Origin: Phascolarctos cinereus
Lineage: Eukaryota > Chordata > Mammalia > Diprotodontia > Phascolarctidae
Assembly: GCF_002099425.1 (NCBI RefSeq)
Contig: NW_018343954.1
Coordinates: 17,888,501-17,952,500, forward strand
Length of the DNA: 64,000 bases
Direction: 5' to 3'
Shown: piece after piece, positions 24,008-35,569 of the stretch
Position numbering within the stretch: position 1 is the stretch's first letter
How the letters are laid out: each line of letters starts with the position of its first letter
Notes under the pieces: model-generated
Told to the model about the DNA's origin: nothing
The model's input: only the letters and a program-made list of their open reading frames with translations
The model's database searches: none
Program-made: the position numbers and the translations under genes

Positions 24008-24045
24008 AACTAGAGTTCTTAACCTTGGGTCCATGGACTTACAAA

Positions 24046-24099
<54 letters not shown>

Positions 24100-24165
24100 A
24101 ACTATTTCAATAGAATTTATTTCTTTATGTCATCATGAATATTTAATTTTATGTGTAATGGGTGT
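24008..24165. mobile_element. Possible hAT (Charlie-like) DNA transposon fragment with AT microsatellite
   Basis: The phrase gagttcttaaccttgggtcc with atggactt matches the end of a non-autonomous hAT type that I recall from mammals. An A run and about 25 TA units (24043-24097) follow, then a segment resembling the transposon interior (tttctttatgtcatcatgaa). No second terminus was found, so identity is tentative. Confidence 0.42.
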
Positions 24166-24606
24166 ATGGTGAATATCTAGGAAACCTAAAATTATGTAAT
24201 TCATGTAGAAAAAACTAGGATAACTGCATCTGGGAAAATGGAGGATTAGACACTCATGGGCTTGTTGGTGATCTCACTACAACAGTTTTTTTTTTGTTTG
24301 TTTTGTTTTGTTTTTGTTTTGGGCTCTTGGCTTTTGAGTCTCAGAGTGAAGGATTCCCTTACTAACAGGTGCTGGCACTATGCAGTAAAGGAGGAGGGCC
24401 CTAGGGCCATTTCCTTCTGTCCTATCTCCAACATGACCTTTACAAGTGGGCTATGGGTTTTGTCCTATTCTTTTATCTATTCTACATTCAAGAATTAAAA
24501 TCTCAAACTCTGTAGCTAACCCTCACAAGGATTTGGGAATCCAGGAATTCAGGATAGGCATTGCAGCTAACTCACCAATGAAACACAAGGATCTGGCGAT
24601 GTTATG

Positions 24607-24813
24607 CCAGCAGAACTTTGTTATTGAACATTTTTTTTTGCTCTTTTTTTTTTGATGAGACAATTGGGAATAAGCGACTTGTTCACGGTGACATGGCTAG
24701 TAAGTGTCAAGTGTCTGAGGCCAGATTTGAACTCAGATCCTCCTGACTCAGAGGCCAGAGCTCTATCCACTGTGCCACCAAGGTGCCCCTTCCAGCAGAA
24801 CATTGTACTTGAA
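24607..24813 (-). mobile_element. WSINE1-like SINE with target-site duplication
   Basis: Reading on the minus strand, the element begins at about 24791 with ggggcaccttggtggcacag and ends in an A-rich tail at 24629-24652. It is flanked by 22-base direct repeats with three mismatches (ccagcagaactttgttattg at 24607 and ccagcagaacattgtacttg at 24792), the hallmark of LINE-type retroposition. The element has a tRNA-like head and lacks the RTE tail of Mar1. An L1-type enzyme probably moved it. Confidence 0.88.
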
Positions 24814-24914
24814 ATTGGTGCATAATACAATGTTGGAATTGAAATAAAACCACTTCTGCCTATAGATGCATACTTAAAAGTAGCATATGGCTGGCCTATT
24901 TTTTATATTATCAT

Positions 24915-25110
24915 GGTTTTTAGAAATTGGAGAGTAATTAGAGAACATTGAATTGGACACCTTTGTTTTCAAAATGAGGAAACTGAAGCCCACAGAAGCA
25001 AAATTACTCACTCAAGATCAACAGCTGTAAGAAGCAAATCCCAGATTCAAACCCAAGTTTTCTGGCCCCAAAGCAATTCCTTTTTTGTATTATGCCACAA
25101 TGCAGCTATC
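24915..25110 (-). mobile_element. MIR SINE
   Basis: Minus-strand MIR: caaaatgaggaaactgaagc, then cccagattcaaacccaagtt. Confidence 0.75.
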
Positions 25111-26260
25111 AATTTGTCCCTTCTGATTGAAGGCCCTTATTGTTGTTGATTTTTAATCACTAAACCAGAGATTCATCTCCCCCACCCCCTTTTTCCTTAT
25201 GTAACTTTCACATTGTCAGAAAGTATTTTTTAAAATGAAAAATTTAAGTGTATTTGCATAGAATTATAAGAAAAAGACCTTGAAAGGCCTTTCAGTCAAG
25301 ACCACTCCTTAATCACTGGCTTCTTACAGGCTTACTCTAGGGAGAGTTGGCAGATTCAGCAGCCACGAAATGAGCAGTGCTAAATGATGTCATGTCAGCT
25401 TCCATTAAAACTTGAATTGATATATTATGGTTTCTAGGGAGTGTCTACATTAGCCTGGGAAATGGATTAAAATATGTTGGAAAATTGCTTCCCATTTTCA
25501 TCTGATTAAATGATGTGTGTCCCTGACTAAAGGAGAAAAAAAGAAGTTTGTGATTTAACCTAAAATGTATTATTAGTATGTTCTCTGTAGGCAGAGTGAT
25601 GGTCATACTCATGGTGGAATGGAAGTATATTGGCAGTCTCTCTTATCCTATTTTATCTTGATCTGTGAATGGAAATTATTTTAGCTTTTAGAGAATAAAT
25701 GGTTTGACATTTCTGCATTTTTTCCTCACCTTTAATTTTCCTCCATCGTCCATCCTTGTTCTGTACATGAAGGCTGACTTATTGTCCAGAAGAAAATATT
25801 TCAGCTAATCTCAGGGGTTGCTTAGAAACAACGATGACGTGTGTGTGTGTGTGTGTGTATGTGTATATATATATGTACATATACACATAGATAGATAGAT
25901 AACTTCTTTAACTCACTAGATATTCTTGCTAGGCTAAGTAAGTAAATGACATGTCAATGATTTCTACAAACACTTTGGGGTCCTTAAACAAAATAAAATA
26001 TAGACTCATCCTTTCTTCCCTTCTCCTTGCCAAAAAGAAAGACAGAAAAGAAAAGAAAATGGCAGTTAAAAATCCAAAATCAGACCTCAAAAGAGTGTAT
26101 TCCAGTTCCCTGTTTTCAGGCAGAAGACATTTTAGGTTGTCCTTACAAACTGATCCGATTAAATTGCCAGAACAGAATTTAGATAATGGTGATAACAATT
26201 AAAAACAATTTTAAAATGTCTTTTTTTTTAATTGACTGATAGTACTTTGAATGAGTATAC
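25111..26260. other. Anonymous sequence with a (GT)n/(TA)n/(GATA)n patch
   Basis: A simple repeat lies at 25837-25900 (about ten GT units, then TA, then TAGA). Nothing else is recognised. Confidence 0.45.
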
Positions 26261-26261
26261 A

Positions 26262-26341
26262 GCACTTCTTAAACAGTGAGGTCATAACCCACAGTTGAAG
26301 AAGTGCTGAAGGGGTCCTGAGTGGAAAAGTTTAAGAAGACT
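26262..26341. mobile_element. Possible short hAT-like MITE
   Basis: About 80 bases bounded by inverted ends (acttcttaaac at the left, gtttaagaaga at the right). The interior reads aagtgctgaaggggtcctga. Inverted ends plus this interior suggest a tiny non-autonomous hAT relative. I could not confirm an 8-base target duplication. Confidence 0.4.
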
Positions 26342-26855
26342 TCAAACTCAATTTGGCTATAGATGAAGTCATAAATCCCGTATTCCCAGGAAAAGATATT
26401 TGGATCTATCTTAGAAGACTATTCTGGTATTTGATCACCTTCCCTCTCCATTTTTCTCAGGAAAATTTTACTTAAATGTCTCTTAGAAACCATCTTATAT
26501 ATTTTTAACCCCACATAACCTTCTACAATGATGGAAAATATATAGTCATTCCTTACATTATTAGTATCTTCGATGTTTATAGTTATTATCATCCAAGAGC
26601 CTTTAGTTCTCTAGATTAAAAAGAAAATATCATTTTTGACTTTTAAGTTCAGGAATTGCTTCCTATCTTTTAATTACCTTTCATTCTGTTTTCTGCACAT
26701 CTTTCATTTTCTTTACATCACTAATAATAAAAAGAAATGTGGGAAAAAAAACATTATTCCTAAGCAATGATGAATATAGCAAAATAATTATTTCTTATAT
26801 CTCCCCTTATTACTCTCACTGAAATGTCCAGTGATTTCTTAATTGCTTAATCTAA
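26342..26855. other. Anonymous AT-rich sequence
   Basis: No repeat or coding feature recognised. Confidence 0.4.
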
Positions 26856-28562
26856 TTTGTTGTTGTTCAGTCACTCAGTTGTACCCAACTCTTCATGACC
26901 CTGTGGACCATGGCACTCCAGGGCCTTCTATCCTCCACTATCTCTTAAAGTCTGTCCAAATTCATGTTTATTGTTTCCATGACATTATCTATCCATCTCA
27001 TCTTCTGCTGTCTCCATTTCCTTTTTGCCTTCAGTCTTTCCCAGTATCATAGTATTTTCCAATGAATCCTGTCTTCTCATTATGTGGCCAAGGTATTAAA
27101 GCTTCAATTCAATATTGACCTTCCAGTGAATAGCTTAAATTAATTTCTTTAAGTATTCAGTGATTTGTTCTCCTTATTGTCCAAACGACTCTCATAAGTC
27201 TTCTCCAGAACCACAATTCAAAAGCATGATTTCTGCAGCATTTAGCTTCTCTTATAGTCCAATTCTCACATGCATGCATTGCTACCAGAAAAAAAAAAAA
27301 GCCTTTGACTATATGGATGTTTGTTAACAAAGTGATATCTCTGCTTTTTAGTATGTGTCCAGATTTGCCACAGCTTTTCTTCCAAGGAGCAAATATCTTT
27401 TAATTTCATGGCTGCAATCCCCATCTCCAGTGATCTTTGAGACCAAGAATATAAAATCTTGCATTTCTTCCAAATCTTCTCCCTCTATTTTCCAGGAAGT
27501 GATGGGACCAGTTGCAAGATTTTTTTTGTGTGTGTTAAGCTTCAAGCCAGCTTTTATACTCTCTTCTTTCACTCTCATCAAGAAGCTTCTTAATTCTTTA
27601 CTTTCTGTGATCAGAATAACATAATCTACACATCCGAGATTTTTGATATTTCTCCTGCCTAACTTAAGTTTTGCTTTCAATTCACCCAGCCTGGCATTTC
27701 AAATGATATAAACTGAATGAAGTTAAATAAATAAGGTGACAATATACAGCTTTGTCATGCTCCTTTTCCATTCTTAAGCCAGTAAGTTGTTTCATGTTTG
27801 TTTCTAACTGTTGCTTCTTTACCAGCATACTGATTCCTCAAGAAACAAGTCAGATAATCTTGTACTGCCATCTCTTTGAGGACTTGTCACATTTTGTTGC
27901 AATGCACACGGTCAAAGGCTTTAGTGTAGTCAATGAAACAAAAGTAGATTTTTTTTTCTGGAATTCCTCTGCTTTTTCCACAATCTAGTATATATTGGCA
28001 TTTGGTCTCTAGTTCCTTTGACTCTTACAAAACCAAACTAATTTTTTTGGTAATTCTCAGTTCGCATATTGCTGAATTCCAGTTTGCAAAATCTTGAGCA
28101 TAACCTTGCTGGTGCATGAAATGAGTGCAATTATTCAGCAATTTGAAAATTCTTTGGCATTGCTGTTGTTTAGGATCTTTTCCAATCCAGTGACCACTGT
28201 TGAGTTTTCCAAATTTGCTAACATATTGAGTGCAACACTTTTAGCAGCAGCATCTTTTAGAATTTTTAATAGCTCCGTTGGAACTTTATCACCTCTCACT
28301 AGCCTTATTGTTAGCAATGTTTCCTAAGGCCTACTCAACTTTACTATCCAGGATGTCTAGTTCTAGATCAGTAACTATACCATCATTGTTATGGGTAATG
28401 TTAAGATTTTTCTTGTATAATTATTTTGTATATTCTTTCTACCTCTTCTTAATCTCTTCTGTATGTGTTAAACCACTATCATTTTTGCCTTTTATCACAC
28501 TGTTTTTACGTGAAATATGCCCTTGATATCTCTAATTTATTGAAGAGATCTCTTGAGTCCTT
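26856..28562 (-). mobile_element. BovB-type RTE LINE, 5'-truncated
   Basis: The 3' terminus is at the left (ttgttgttcagtcactcagt, then ctcttcatgaccctgtggac), and the element runs rightward on the minus strand to about 28562 (gatctcttgagtcctttcc). RTE elements of the BovB clade encode one protein with endonuclease and reverse transcriptase. This copy keeps only the part from the linker through the reverse transcriptase to the 3' end. Broken frames match BovB order throughout. Its 5' truncation point abuts a plus-strand L2 at 28563. BovB is known for horizontal transfer among vertebrates and is known from marsupials. Confidence 0.88.
27348..28330 (-). pseudogene. BovB/RTE reverse transcriptase, broken
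   Basis: At 28135-28317 the frame reads KVPTELLKILKDAAAKSV and NSNAKEFSNC, the RTE segment before the palm domain. At 27348-27680 it reads VDYVILITESKELRSFLMRV, then GLKLNTHKKN, then GPITSWKIEGEDLEEM, then DFIFLVSKITGDGDCSHEIK and LLLGRKAVANLD. In BovB the catalytic motif is YADD. Here the aligned residues are CVDY, so the second aspartate is lost. Frames are broken between these blocks. The protein would copy its RNA into a nicked target, but this copy cannot. Confidence 0.88.
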
Positions 28563-29105
28563 TCCTTAATCCTCATCCTTCTTGACCTCTGTGTGGCCTT
28601 TGACACTCACTGCTTTATACTATAATCTCTCTACATTTCGGTGACACTAGTCTGTCCTAATTCTTTTGATTTGCTGGATCATTTTCCAGGTCACACTTGC
28701 TAACCTATGACTGTTCCTCAAAACTCTGCCTTGAGTATTCTTCTCTTCTTCCAAAATAAGCTTTTGCTTGTTGATCTCATTAGTTCCAATGGATTAAATC
28801 ATATATTCCATGCAAATTATTGCTAAACGCTCTTCTAAGCTGTAGTCTCATATTTCCAACTGCCCATTAAACATCTCAAACTGGATGTCCTATAGACATC
28901 TTAAACCCATCATATCTAAAACTGGTCTCCCTGTTTTCCCCAAAAAACTCCCCATTTTCCCTAAATCCTCTATTATGATCAAAGCTTTTATCATTCTTCC
29001 CAGTCACCCAGGCTCATAACCTAGGTATCATTCTTGAATTCTCACTATCTCTCAAACCTGATATCCGACCTATTGTTAGACAGTCCATGGTCTCTGACAA
29101 TGTTC
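28563..29105 (+). mobile_element. L2 LINE fragment
   Basis: L2 order is clear: cttaatcctcatccttcttg with acctctgtgtggcctttgac, then catatttccaactgcccatt, then ctcaaactggatgtcctata, then cttcccagtcacccaggctc. This is the ORF2 3' half. Stops are frequent. Confidence 0.78.
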
Positions 29106-29261
29106 CAGTTCACTAATAAGAAAAATGAAAATTTAAATGACTCTTTAGTATCTCTTCATAGCATAAAATTTACAAAAAGGACAAATGGTAATAATTGCTT
29201 CGTAACAACTTCAAACAATATAACAGGAACAGTCAATATTAACGGGGCTGTATAAAGCTAG

Positions 29262-29514
29262 ATACACCAGTGTCCTACTGTGGGAATAATGAATTAATCC
29301 AACCATTCTGGAATTTAATTCAGAATTAAGTGAGAAAAGTGCTTAACTAGTTTTCATCATATGATACAATAATCCTGCTACCTAAAGAAAATAAGGAATC
29401 AGACATTCTGGATATATTAAAAAATGCACTCATAGCATACCATATTCTTTATAGTAGCAATGGATTTGAAAGAAATTGGGCACCTGCAGACTGGGAACTA
29501 GCTCCAAAAGTGTG

Positions 29515-29560
<46 letters not shown>

Positions 29561-29990
29561 GCACACACATATAGGAATACAATAATTTTATATAGTAAAA
29601 ATAAGAAATTTGTAGAACTCAGATAAACATGGAAAGATGCGTATGGAATGCTGCAAAGAGAAAAAAATGCAGGAACAAAAGGTGACATTAAAATGGCTTC
29701 AATGATATGAGTGAAAAAAATCACAAAAATGAAGTTTTGCTCTGAATAAAACCTTTTTTCACAGTGGAGAGAGGAAACACTACTATGACAGAGTATTATG
29801 TGTGTGTGTGTGTGTGTGTATAAATATATATAAGTATATATGTGTATACACACACATGTATATGTCATTAGGCATGGTAATCAGATTGAATATTTTTGCT
29901 CAATTGGTTTTCATTATTATGAAAGAACATTCAATTGGGAAGGCAAGGTCAAATGTCTATGATATTAAAAGGTATCAATAAAATGTAATT
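29262..29990 (+). mobile_element. Old L1 3'-end fragment with internal microsatellites
   Basis: The segments catatgatacaataatcctg, then gcatacc and ttctttatagtagcaatgga, then tgcagactgggaactagc follow the end of L1 ORF2 into the 3' UTR. They are more diverged than the L1 at 7640-11025. A (CA)n run at 29517-29557 and a (GT)n/(TA)n run at 29797-29860 have expanded within it. Confidence 0.6.
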
Positions 29991-30044
29991 TAGATATAAA
30001 ATAATACATATTAGATATAAAAACCTATTTTTTGAAGAACTTGG

Positions 30045-30211
30045 AAAATAGAGGATCTAGGGGGCAGCTAGGTGGCACAGTGGATAGGACGCCAGCCCTG
30101 GATTCAGGAAAACCTGAGTTCAAATCTGGCCTCAGATACGTAACACTAACTGTGTGACCCTGGGCAAGTCACTTAACCCCATTGCCTAGCCAAAAAGAAA
30201 ATAGAAGATCT
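30045..30211 (+). mobile_element. WSINE1-like SINE, full length, with target-site duplication
   Basis: The body runs 30059-30197: head ggggcagctaggtggcacag, middle gtgtgaccctgggcaagtca, end aaccccattgcctagcc plus a short A-rich tail. The flanking 14-base direct repeats are aaaatagaggatct and aaaatagaagatct (one mismatch). It is the best-preserved SINE in the window and so among the youngest. Confidence 0.93.
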
Positions 30212-30299
30212 GAACAATGCTCAAGAGAACTTAAAATTCCAAATGATTATGTGAGATATTCTTTAAATCACTATTAGTAAGAACAATACCAACTAAAAC

Positions 30300-30415
30300 A
30301 GCTCTACATTTGGCCACATTACTTAGCCTCTATGAGTGCTAGCTTCATCACTGACAAAATGAAAGGATTGGGTTAGATCATCTCTAAGGCCCTTTCTATC
30401 TATAAAAGGCACTTA
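30300..30415 (+). mobile_element. MIR-like fragment
   Basis: The phrases aatgaaaggattgggttaga and tcatctctaaggccctttct match the marsupial MIR 3' type on the plus strand. Confidence 0.6.
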
Positions 30416-31595
30416 CTGCTTTTTTTTTTATTGATTCTTTACTTTCTCTACAGCCATTGTAACTACTGGACATACCTAAAGTGATTCATATTCTAATTGG
30501 GGAGAAAAATCTGAAAAAGAAATATTCTGGGTAAATTGGAGGCAACCTCAGAAAGAAGACACTAATAAGAGAGGGGAGGGAAAACCAGCAATAGCATCTA
30601 GCAGTGGGTAGGAATTGGCTGAGACTTTAAGGAATACAGGAAAGTCATTATGCACAACTTTGGAAGAAGAAATAGAAAGATTTCCTCTTCAGGGTTGTTG
30701 GTAATTGCTACGTACCTTTCCCACCAATCAATTATTTTGCCTTCCTCATTTTGGCAACAATATATTTTATAAGTGTACATCTAAATATATAGATATGTGT
30801 ATATATATGTGTGTATATATATATATACACACATATATACATATATGTGTATTTGCATGTAAGCACGCTTGTATATATACATATACACAGACATGCAGTT
30901 GCTTAAATGTTGAAAATGCTGGAGACATATGCCAAAATTATAACTAATCAAAAGTGGCACAGTTAATGCCAGAAAGATGGCAACACACACTGTGGTGTGA
31001 ACCTTCATATTTATTTATTTATTTGTTTGTTTATTTATTTTTTGCTGAGTTGCACAGGAACAAACATCAGTATATAATGATGTATTATGACACAAAATAA
31101 CAGGGGCAAGGGGCAAGCACAGTGTGAAATAATTTCTGCTATATTTCTGAAAGATTCAAAGCCACTTATTGCTCATTTTTTGCTGGGGTAAGCATGAATC
31201 AGGTTAACAGCTCAATTTGCCGTGCTATTGCTCATGGAAGGAATGAAGACAAATACATCAGATGCCTTAAGAAAACCATAGTAGGTGAGAAATTAGCAAT
31301 TTCCAGTTTTTTAGTAGGGAATGTTAGCTTTCTGAAATAGAAATGCATTTCTATGGAAAAACATGAATAAAATATATTTGCAACCAAATGGAACAAAAAT
31401 TTTTTAAAAAGCTGTGTAATACATAAAGATTTCCCTTAAAATCTAGAAATGGCTTCCAAAAAGTTAAAATTTATTCAGGTATATAAAGGGGAAAAATTTA
31501 TTTTTAACTGGTACATGTACCACTGTTATCTATATAACACTACAATGAATTTTATAATTCAAGTGGCAATAAGAATTCTGTAACTATGGTATATC
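30416..31595. other. Anonymous AT-rich sequence with simple repeats
   Basis: TA/CATA repeats lie at 30782-30895 and a (TTTA)n patch at 31007-31043. No coding or RNA feature is recognised. Confidence 0.45.
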
Positions 31596-31599
31596 AGAA

Positions 31600-31925
31600 T
31601 TTCAGCAAGTCATTGGAGTCTTCCTGGGAAAGATGGATGCATAGGGAGTGAGGTGAAATTGGTCAACCTGAAAGAAATTTTCTAGTGGAATATTTAAAGG
31701 ATTTGTTCTTGACTCTATTTTGTGTGAATGAATGTAGAAAGAACATTTATTATGCTGATTACACAACTGCAAGTTATACCCAATATATTAAATGAAAATA
31801 TCAGGACCTTTAAATATCTATCAGATTACAATGATGGGTCAAACCTAATAAGATGAATAAAATAGAAATAAGTGCAAAGTCCAATTCTTAGATTCAAGAA
31901 ATAAATTTTGCAATTTATAGGTTGG
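31600..31925 (+). mobile_element. CR1/L3-type LINE fragment
   Basis: Segment order fits CR1/L3 ORF2: atttgttcttgactctattt, then ttattatgctgattacacaa, then aacctaataagatgaataaa, then aagtgcaaagtccaattctt. The GATTACAC part lies where the reverse transcriptase ADD motif is encoded. Highly diverged. Confidence 0.6.
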
Positions 31926-32060
31926 AGAAAATGTGAACTACCTAAGACTTTCTGCGAAAAGACCTTAAGGTTTTCCATGGACTTTAAATACAATATAGTT
32001 TATCTTCTATTTCTTGTTTGTTTGCAGTGGAAAGCTCCCCCCCTCAATATAACACATCAC

Positions 32061-32083
32061 AAACTCTCTCTCTTTCTCTCTTT

Positions 32084-32176
<93 letters not shown>
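32061..32176. repeat. Compound (CT)n(CA)n microsatellite
   Basis: A long CT run (about 32061-32135) passes directly into a CA run (32136-32176). The Ser/Leu/His/Thr open frame across it is an artefact of composition. Confidence 0.96.
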
Positions 32177-32177
<1 letters not shown>

Positions 32178-32234
32178 GACCACAAGGGATTGATTTTACC
32201 CCTATTTTTTTTTCTTTCTCTGTTCCTTCTTCTT

Positions 32235-32475
32235 TAGAGATAACATCTATTCTCTTGGTCGCCTATATTACACCTATGCAGATGACTTTTCATAATTACA
32301 TCTTTATTCCTATAATCTCTTCTTGTCCTGGTTCTCCAATTCTTTTGTGAATATTTCCATCTAAGATATCTAATGAAAGCTTCAAAATAAGCCTATACCA
32401 TGCTAAGCTCAGCATCATTCCCTAGTGCCTAATGCTTTCATGACTTAGATATTTCAATGTTTAATGGACGATATA
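32235..32475 (+). mobile_element. L2 LINE fragment
   Basis: The phrases ctatgcagatgacttttcat and ctaatgaaagcttcaaaata follow L2 ORF2 order. Short and diverged. Confidence 0.5.
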
Positions 32476-32484
32476 TTTATGTAG

Positions 32485-33412
32485 CATAGATTTCATCTTG
32501 TATCCCTCCTCCCCCACTTCTGTCTCCCAAATATCCTTCCACTATAACAGAGACTTAAAATAAGAATGGAAAAAAAAGACAGAAATTCATCCAGAAAAAA
32601 AAAATTATCATTAAAAAAATGTGACATATGCAATGTTGCACATCTGCAGAACTCCCACTGTTTTAGAGAAGTATGGGTGTGTGTGTGTGGAGGTGGTATT
32701 TTTACATCTCTTCTTTGAGGATGAGATTGTTCTTTTAAATTTTCAGACAGTCACATCAATCAATTCATGAATATCTTTCCCATTTACATTATTTTATTCA
32801 TTGTGTATGTTGCTTTTTTAGCTTTGTATGTTTTACTTTGCATAAAGTCATTTAAGTCTTTCCATGATTTTCTACATGCATCAAGTTCACTTTTTCTTAA
32901 AGCACAGTAATATCTATATATATTCATGTACTCATTTTATGTAAATATTTACCAATGATTGGGCATCTATCTTGTTTCTAATTCTTTGCTATCATAAAAA
33001 GCACAACTACAAATAGTTTTATTCATATGGACCTTTTCTTTTTGTCAATGACTTCTTTGTGTTTTCATTAATCTTACAATTGAATCTCTAGGGCAAGGAG
33101 TATAGACATTTTGACTACATTATTCATATAATTCCAAGTTACTTTACAGAATAGTGTCACTAAAACGCAAATCCGCTAACAGTACCTTAGTGTATCAGTC
33201 TTACTAAAATCCCTTCAATATTGATTATGTAAATCTTTCATCATATTTGACAATTTCCTGAGGCTCAAGTGAAACCTCAGGTGTTGTGATTTTTATTTTT
33301 CTTATTATTGGTCAGTTTATACATTTGTACATTTGTTAATTGTCTAAAATTCTTCAGAATTGTGTGATCATATCCTTTGACCATTTAGCTACTAGTAAAT
33401 GGCTCTTATTTC
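32485..33412 (-). mobile_element. Old L1 3'-end fragment
   Basis: Minus-strand L1 3' UTR and ORF2 end: tgtgacatatgcaatgttgc, then ttacatctcttctttgagga, then cattgtgtatgttgcttttt, then tgattgggcatctatcttgt, then gaaacctcaggtgttgtgat. It belongs to an older L1 type than the copies at 48.5 and 60.7 kb. Confidence 0.75.
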
Positions 33413-33437
33413 TGTGTTTTGTTTTGTTTTGTTTTTG

Positions 33438-33692
33438 AAGGGGAGACAGCCGCGTGGCTCAGTGGATTGAATGGCAGACCTGGAGTCAGAAAGATTCATC
33501 TTTGTGAGTTTAAATCTGGCCTCAAACATTTACTAGTTGTATGACCCTCAGCAAGTCCCTTAACCCTGTTTGACTCAGGTTCTTCATCTGTAAAAATGAG
33601 TTGGAGAAGAAAATGGCAAATAGTTCCTGTATCTTTACCAAGAAAACTTCAAAATGGAGTCTTAAAGACTTGAACACAACTGAAAAATGACT
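33438..33692 (+). mobile_element. Mar1-type SINE, full length
   Basis: Head ggggagacagccgcgtggct, middle gtatgaccctcagcaagtcc, tail gacttgaacacaactgaaaa. Read on the plus strand. It sits between an old L1 fragment and an L2 fragment. Confidence 0.85.
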
Positions 33693-33694
33693 CA

Positions 33695-34522
33695 ATAAAA
33701 ACCTATTTCTGCTTATTCTTCCCATAATCAGCTTTGTAATCTTATACACATTCTTGAAGGAATTTATTTCTTTCTGTTCCCTCATATGTTATAATTTACC
33801 AAATTCTGTTGATTATATCTCTACAATATCTCTCACATGCCCTTCATATTTGTTTCTACCTCTACTTCTAATTTTCTATTTGAAATTTCTCCTAGGCAAA
33901 TTTTCTAATCCCTTAATTTATCTGCCTGCCTCTAGTCAATTCCTTATACAAATCATCCTTCTTTAAAATATCATCATTACTTACCTAATAGAAAAGTCTG
34001 AACATATCACTTCTCTACTTAAAAAAAAATACTACAGACTTCTCATTTTCTACATTACAAAATGTAAATTTTTAACCTATCATTCAAGATCAACAAACAG
34101 ATTCACTCCAACTTACTTTTCCACACTAGTATAACAGCAGTGTCCTTCATGTACCTTGAATTCCAACCAAAATGATACAGTTACTATTATGTGATCTTAT
34201 TCCTTGCTCACTCTTCACTACACATTTTTACATATGCCATTTTTCCATGCCTGGATGCCATTCCCAACATGTCTTAAAGCACCATTTATGCCAAGTGAAA
34301 CTCATTTCCTCCACGAAGCTGAGCTTGATTTTTTGCTGTTAAAATAATTTTGTCCTTTTTTTAAATTTATTTTTTGCCACCTTTATCTGTAAGGATATTC
34401 TATGTTGAGTTGTCATTGTTTATGTATAGGTATGGTTGTATTGTTGCTTTTGTCTTTTTTTTTCTCAACAGTTTTTGACATAATAAACATTTGATGAATA
34501 CTTAATTAAAACTGGATTTAAT
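33695..34522 (+). mobile_element. L2 LINE, long 3' fragment
   Basis: This is one of the longest L2 pieces here. In order: ttctgttgattatatctcta, ctcacatgcccttcatattt, gaacatatcacttctctact, cattcaagatcaacaaacag, ccatgcctggatgccattcc, and the terminus cataataaacatttgatgaa. Stops occur throughout. Confidence 0.8.
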
Positions 34523-35568
34523 TGAATTCTACAATGCCTAACACAGGGCTCAGCAAATAGCAATTACTTGATAAATATGAGATGATTTGTTGATTTTCTA
34601 CCATACTACTTGTTTCCACCAAATCTTGTAAAATAAAATTTTTAGTGAACCTATATTCTAAATACTAATGAATGTTTTCCCTTAAATATCTCCCTAACAT
34701 CATAACTAAACCCAATAATTATTAGCAATAGCTATTCTAAAATTGACAAAAAATATTATAGACATATTTTAGCTATTACAATTCAATTGATATTGAGTAA
34801 TTGTCATATGCATGCATAAACTGATGCATTCTCAACAAGTATATAGATCAGAGTAAATTTTTATTGTTTATCTTCATTACAGAATAAATCACTGCAATTA
34901 AAGAGATTTTCACTCAGATGACTCTTATTCAAAACCTTTAATCAGAAATTTGATAAACATTTAGTTTAAAGGCCATTTTTAGAATGCTTTATTGTTGATG
35001 AGGCAGATACACAGTTTTTAGATGAGCCAAAAATTAACAATATACAAATAACTCACCATACAAGTTCAATTCTATATTTTAATATGATAGAACATAAAAA
35101 TTAATTACATATTTGATTGTATTCATATATTAAATTCTAAAATATGTTATATATCTCAACATTATCATTGCAGATTATATTTCATTTTTAATGCTTTGAC
35201 AGAAACACCATATTGTTTATATAAATCTGCTATGAATTTTTGCATCATAATTCACATTCTGCAGAATAGTAATGTCATCACTAGTTTTTTCATAAAAGGG
35301 AATGATTGTGTATGCATATTATACTAAAATATTTAAATAAATATCTTATCTTTCATTGCAAAAATAGTAAGTTCATTCATAATAAAGATAATCTATGGAA
35401 GCTTATTTAATAATAATATTATTTAGTCCTAATGTTTCACAAGTACTTCCTCCCCTCCAAAATGTTTTTGTTGAGTATAAGCCAATTGGCACTATCAATA
35501 TTTTTTTTTACATTGTCATTGGTTGGTAAAATGTTATTTTATTGATACCCAAATAAAAATTGTAATGC
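34523..35568. other. Anonymous, very AT-rich sequence
   Basis: No repeat or coding feature recognised. Confidence 0.4.
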
Positions 35569-35569
35569 A

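Noticed and set aside
30059-30130. tRNA gene suggested by tRNA-like SINE heads
   Set aside because: The A/B-box-like sequence belongs to a SINE head with flanking duplications, without a folded mature tRNA or discriminator context. The same applies to the Mar1 and MIR heads.
31908-32237. 109-residue frame with Ser-Leu and His-Thr repeats
   Set aside because: It spans the (CT)n(CA)n microsatellite. The N-terminal part lies in a CR1/L3 remnant.
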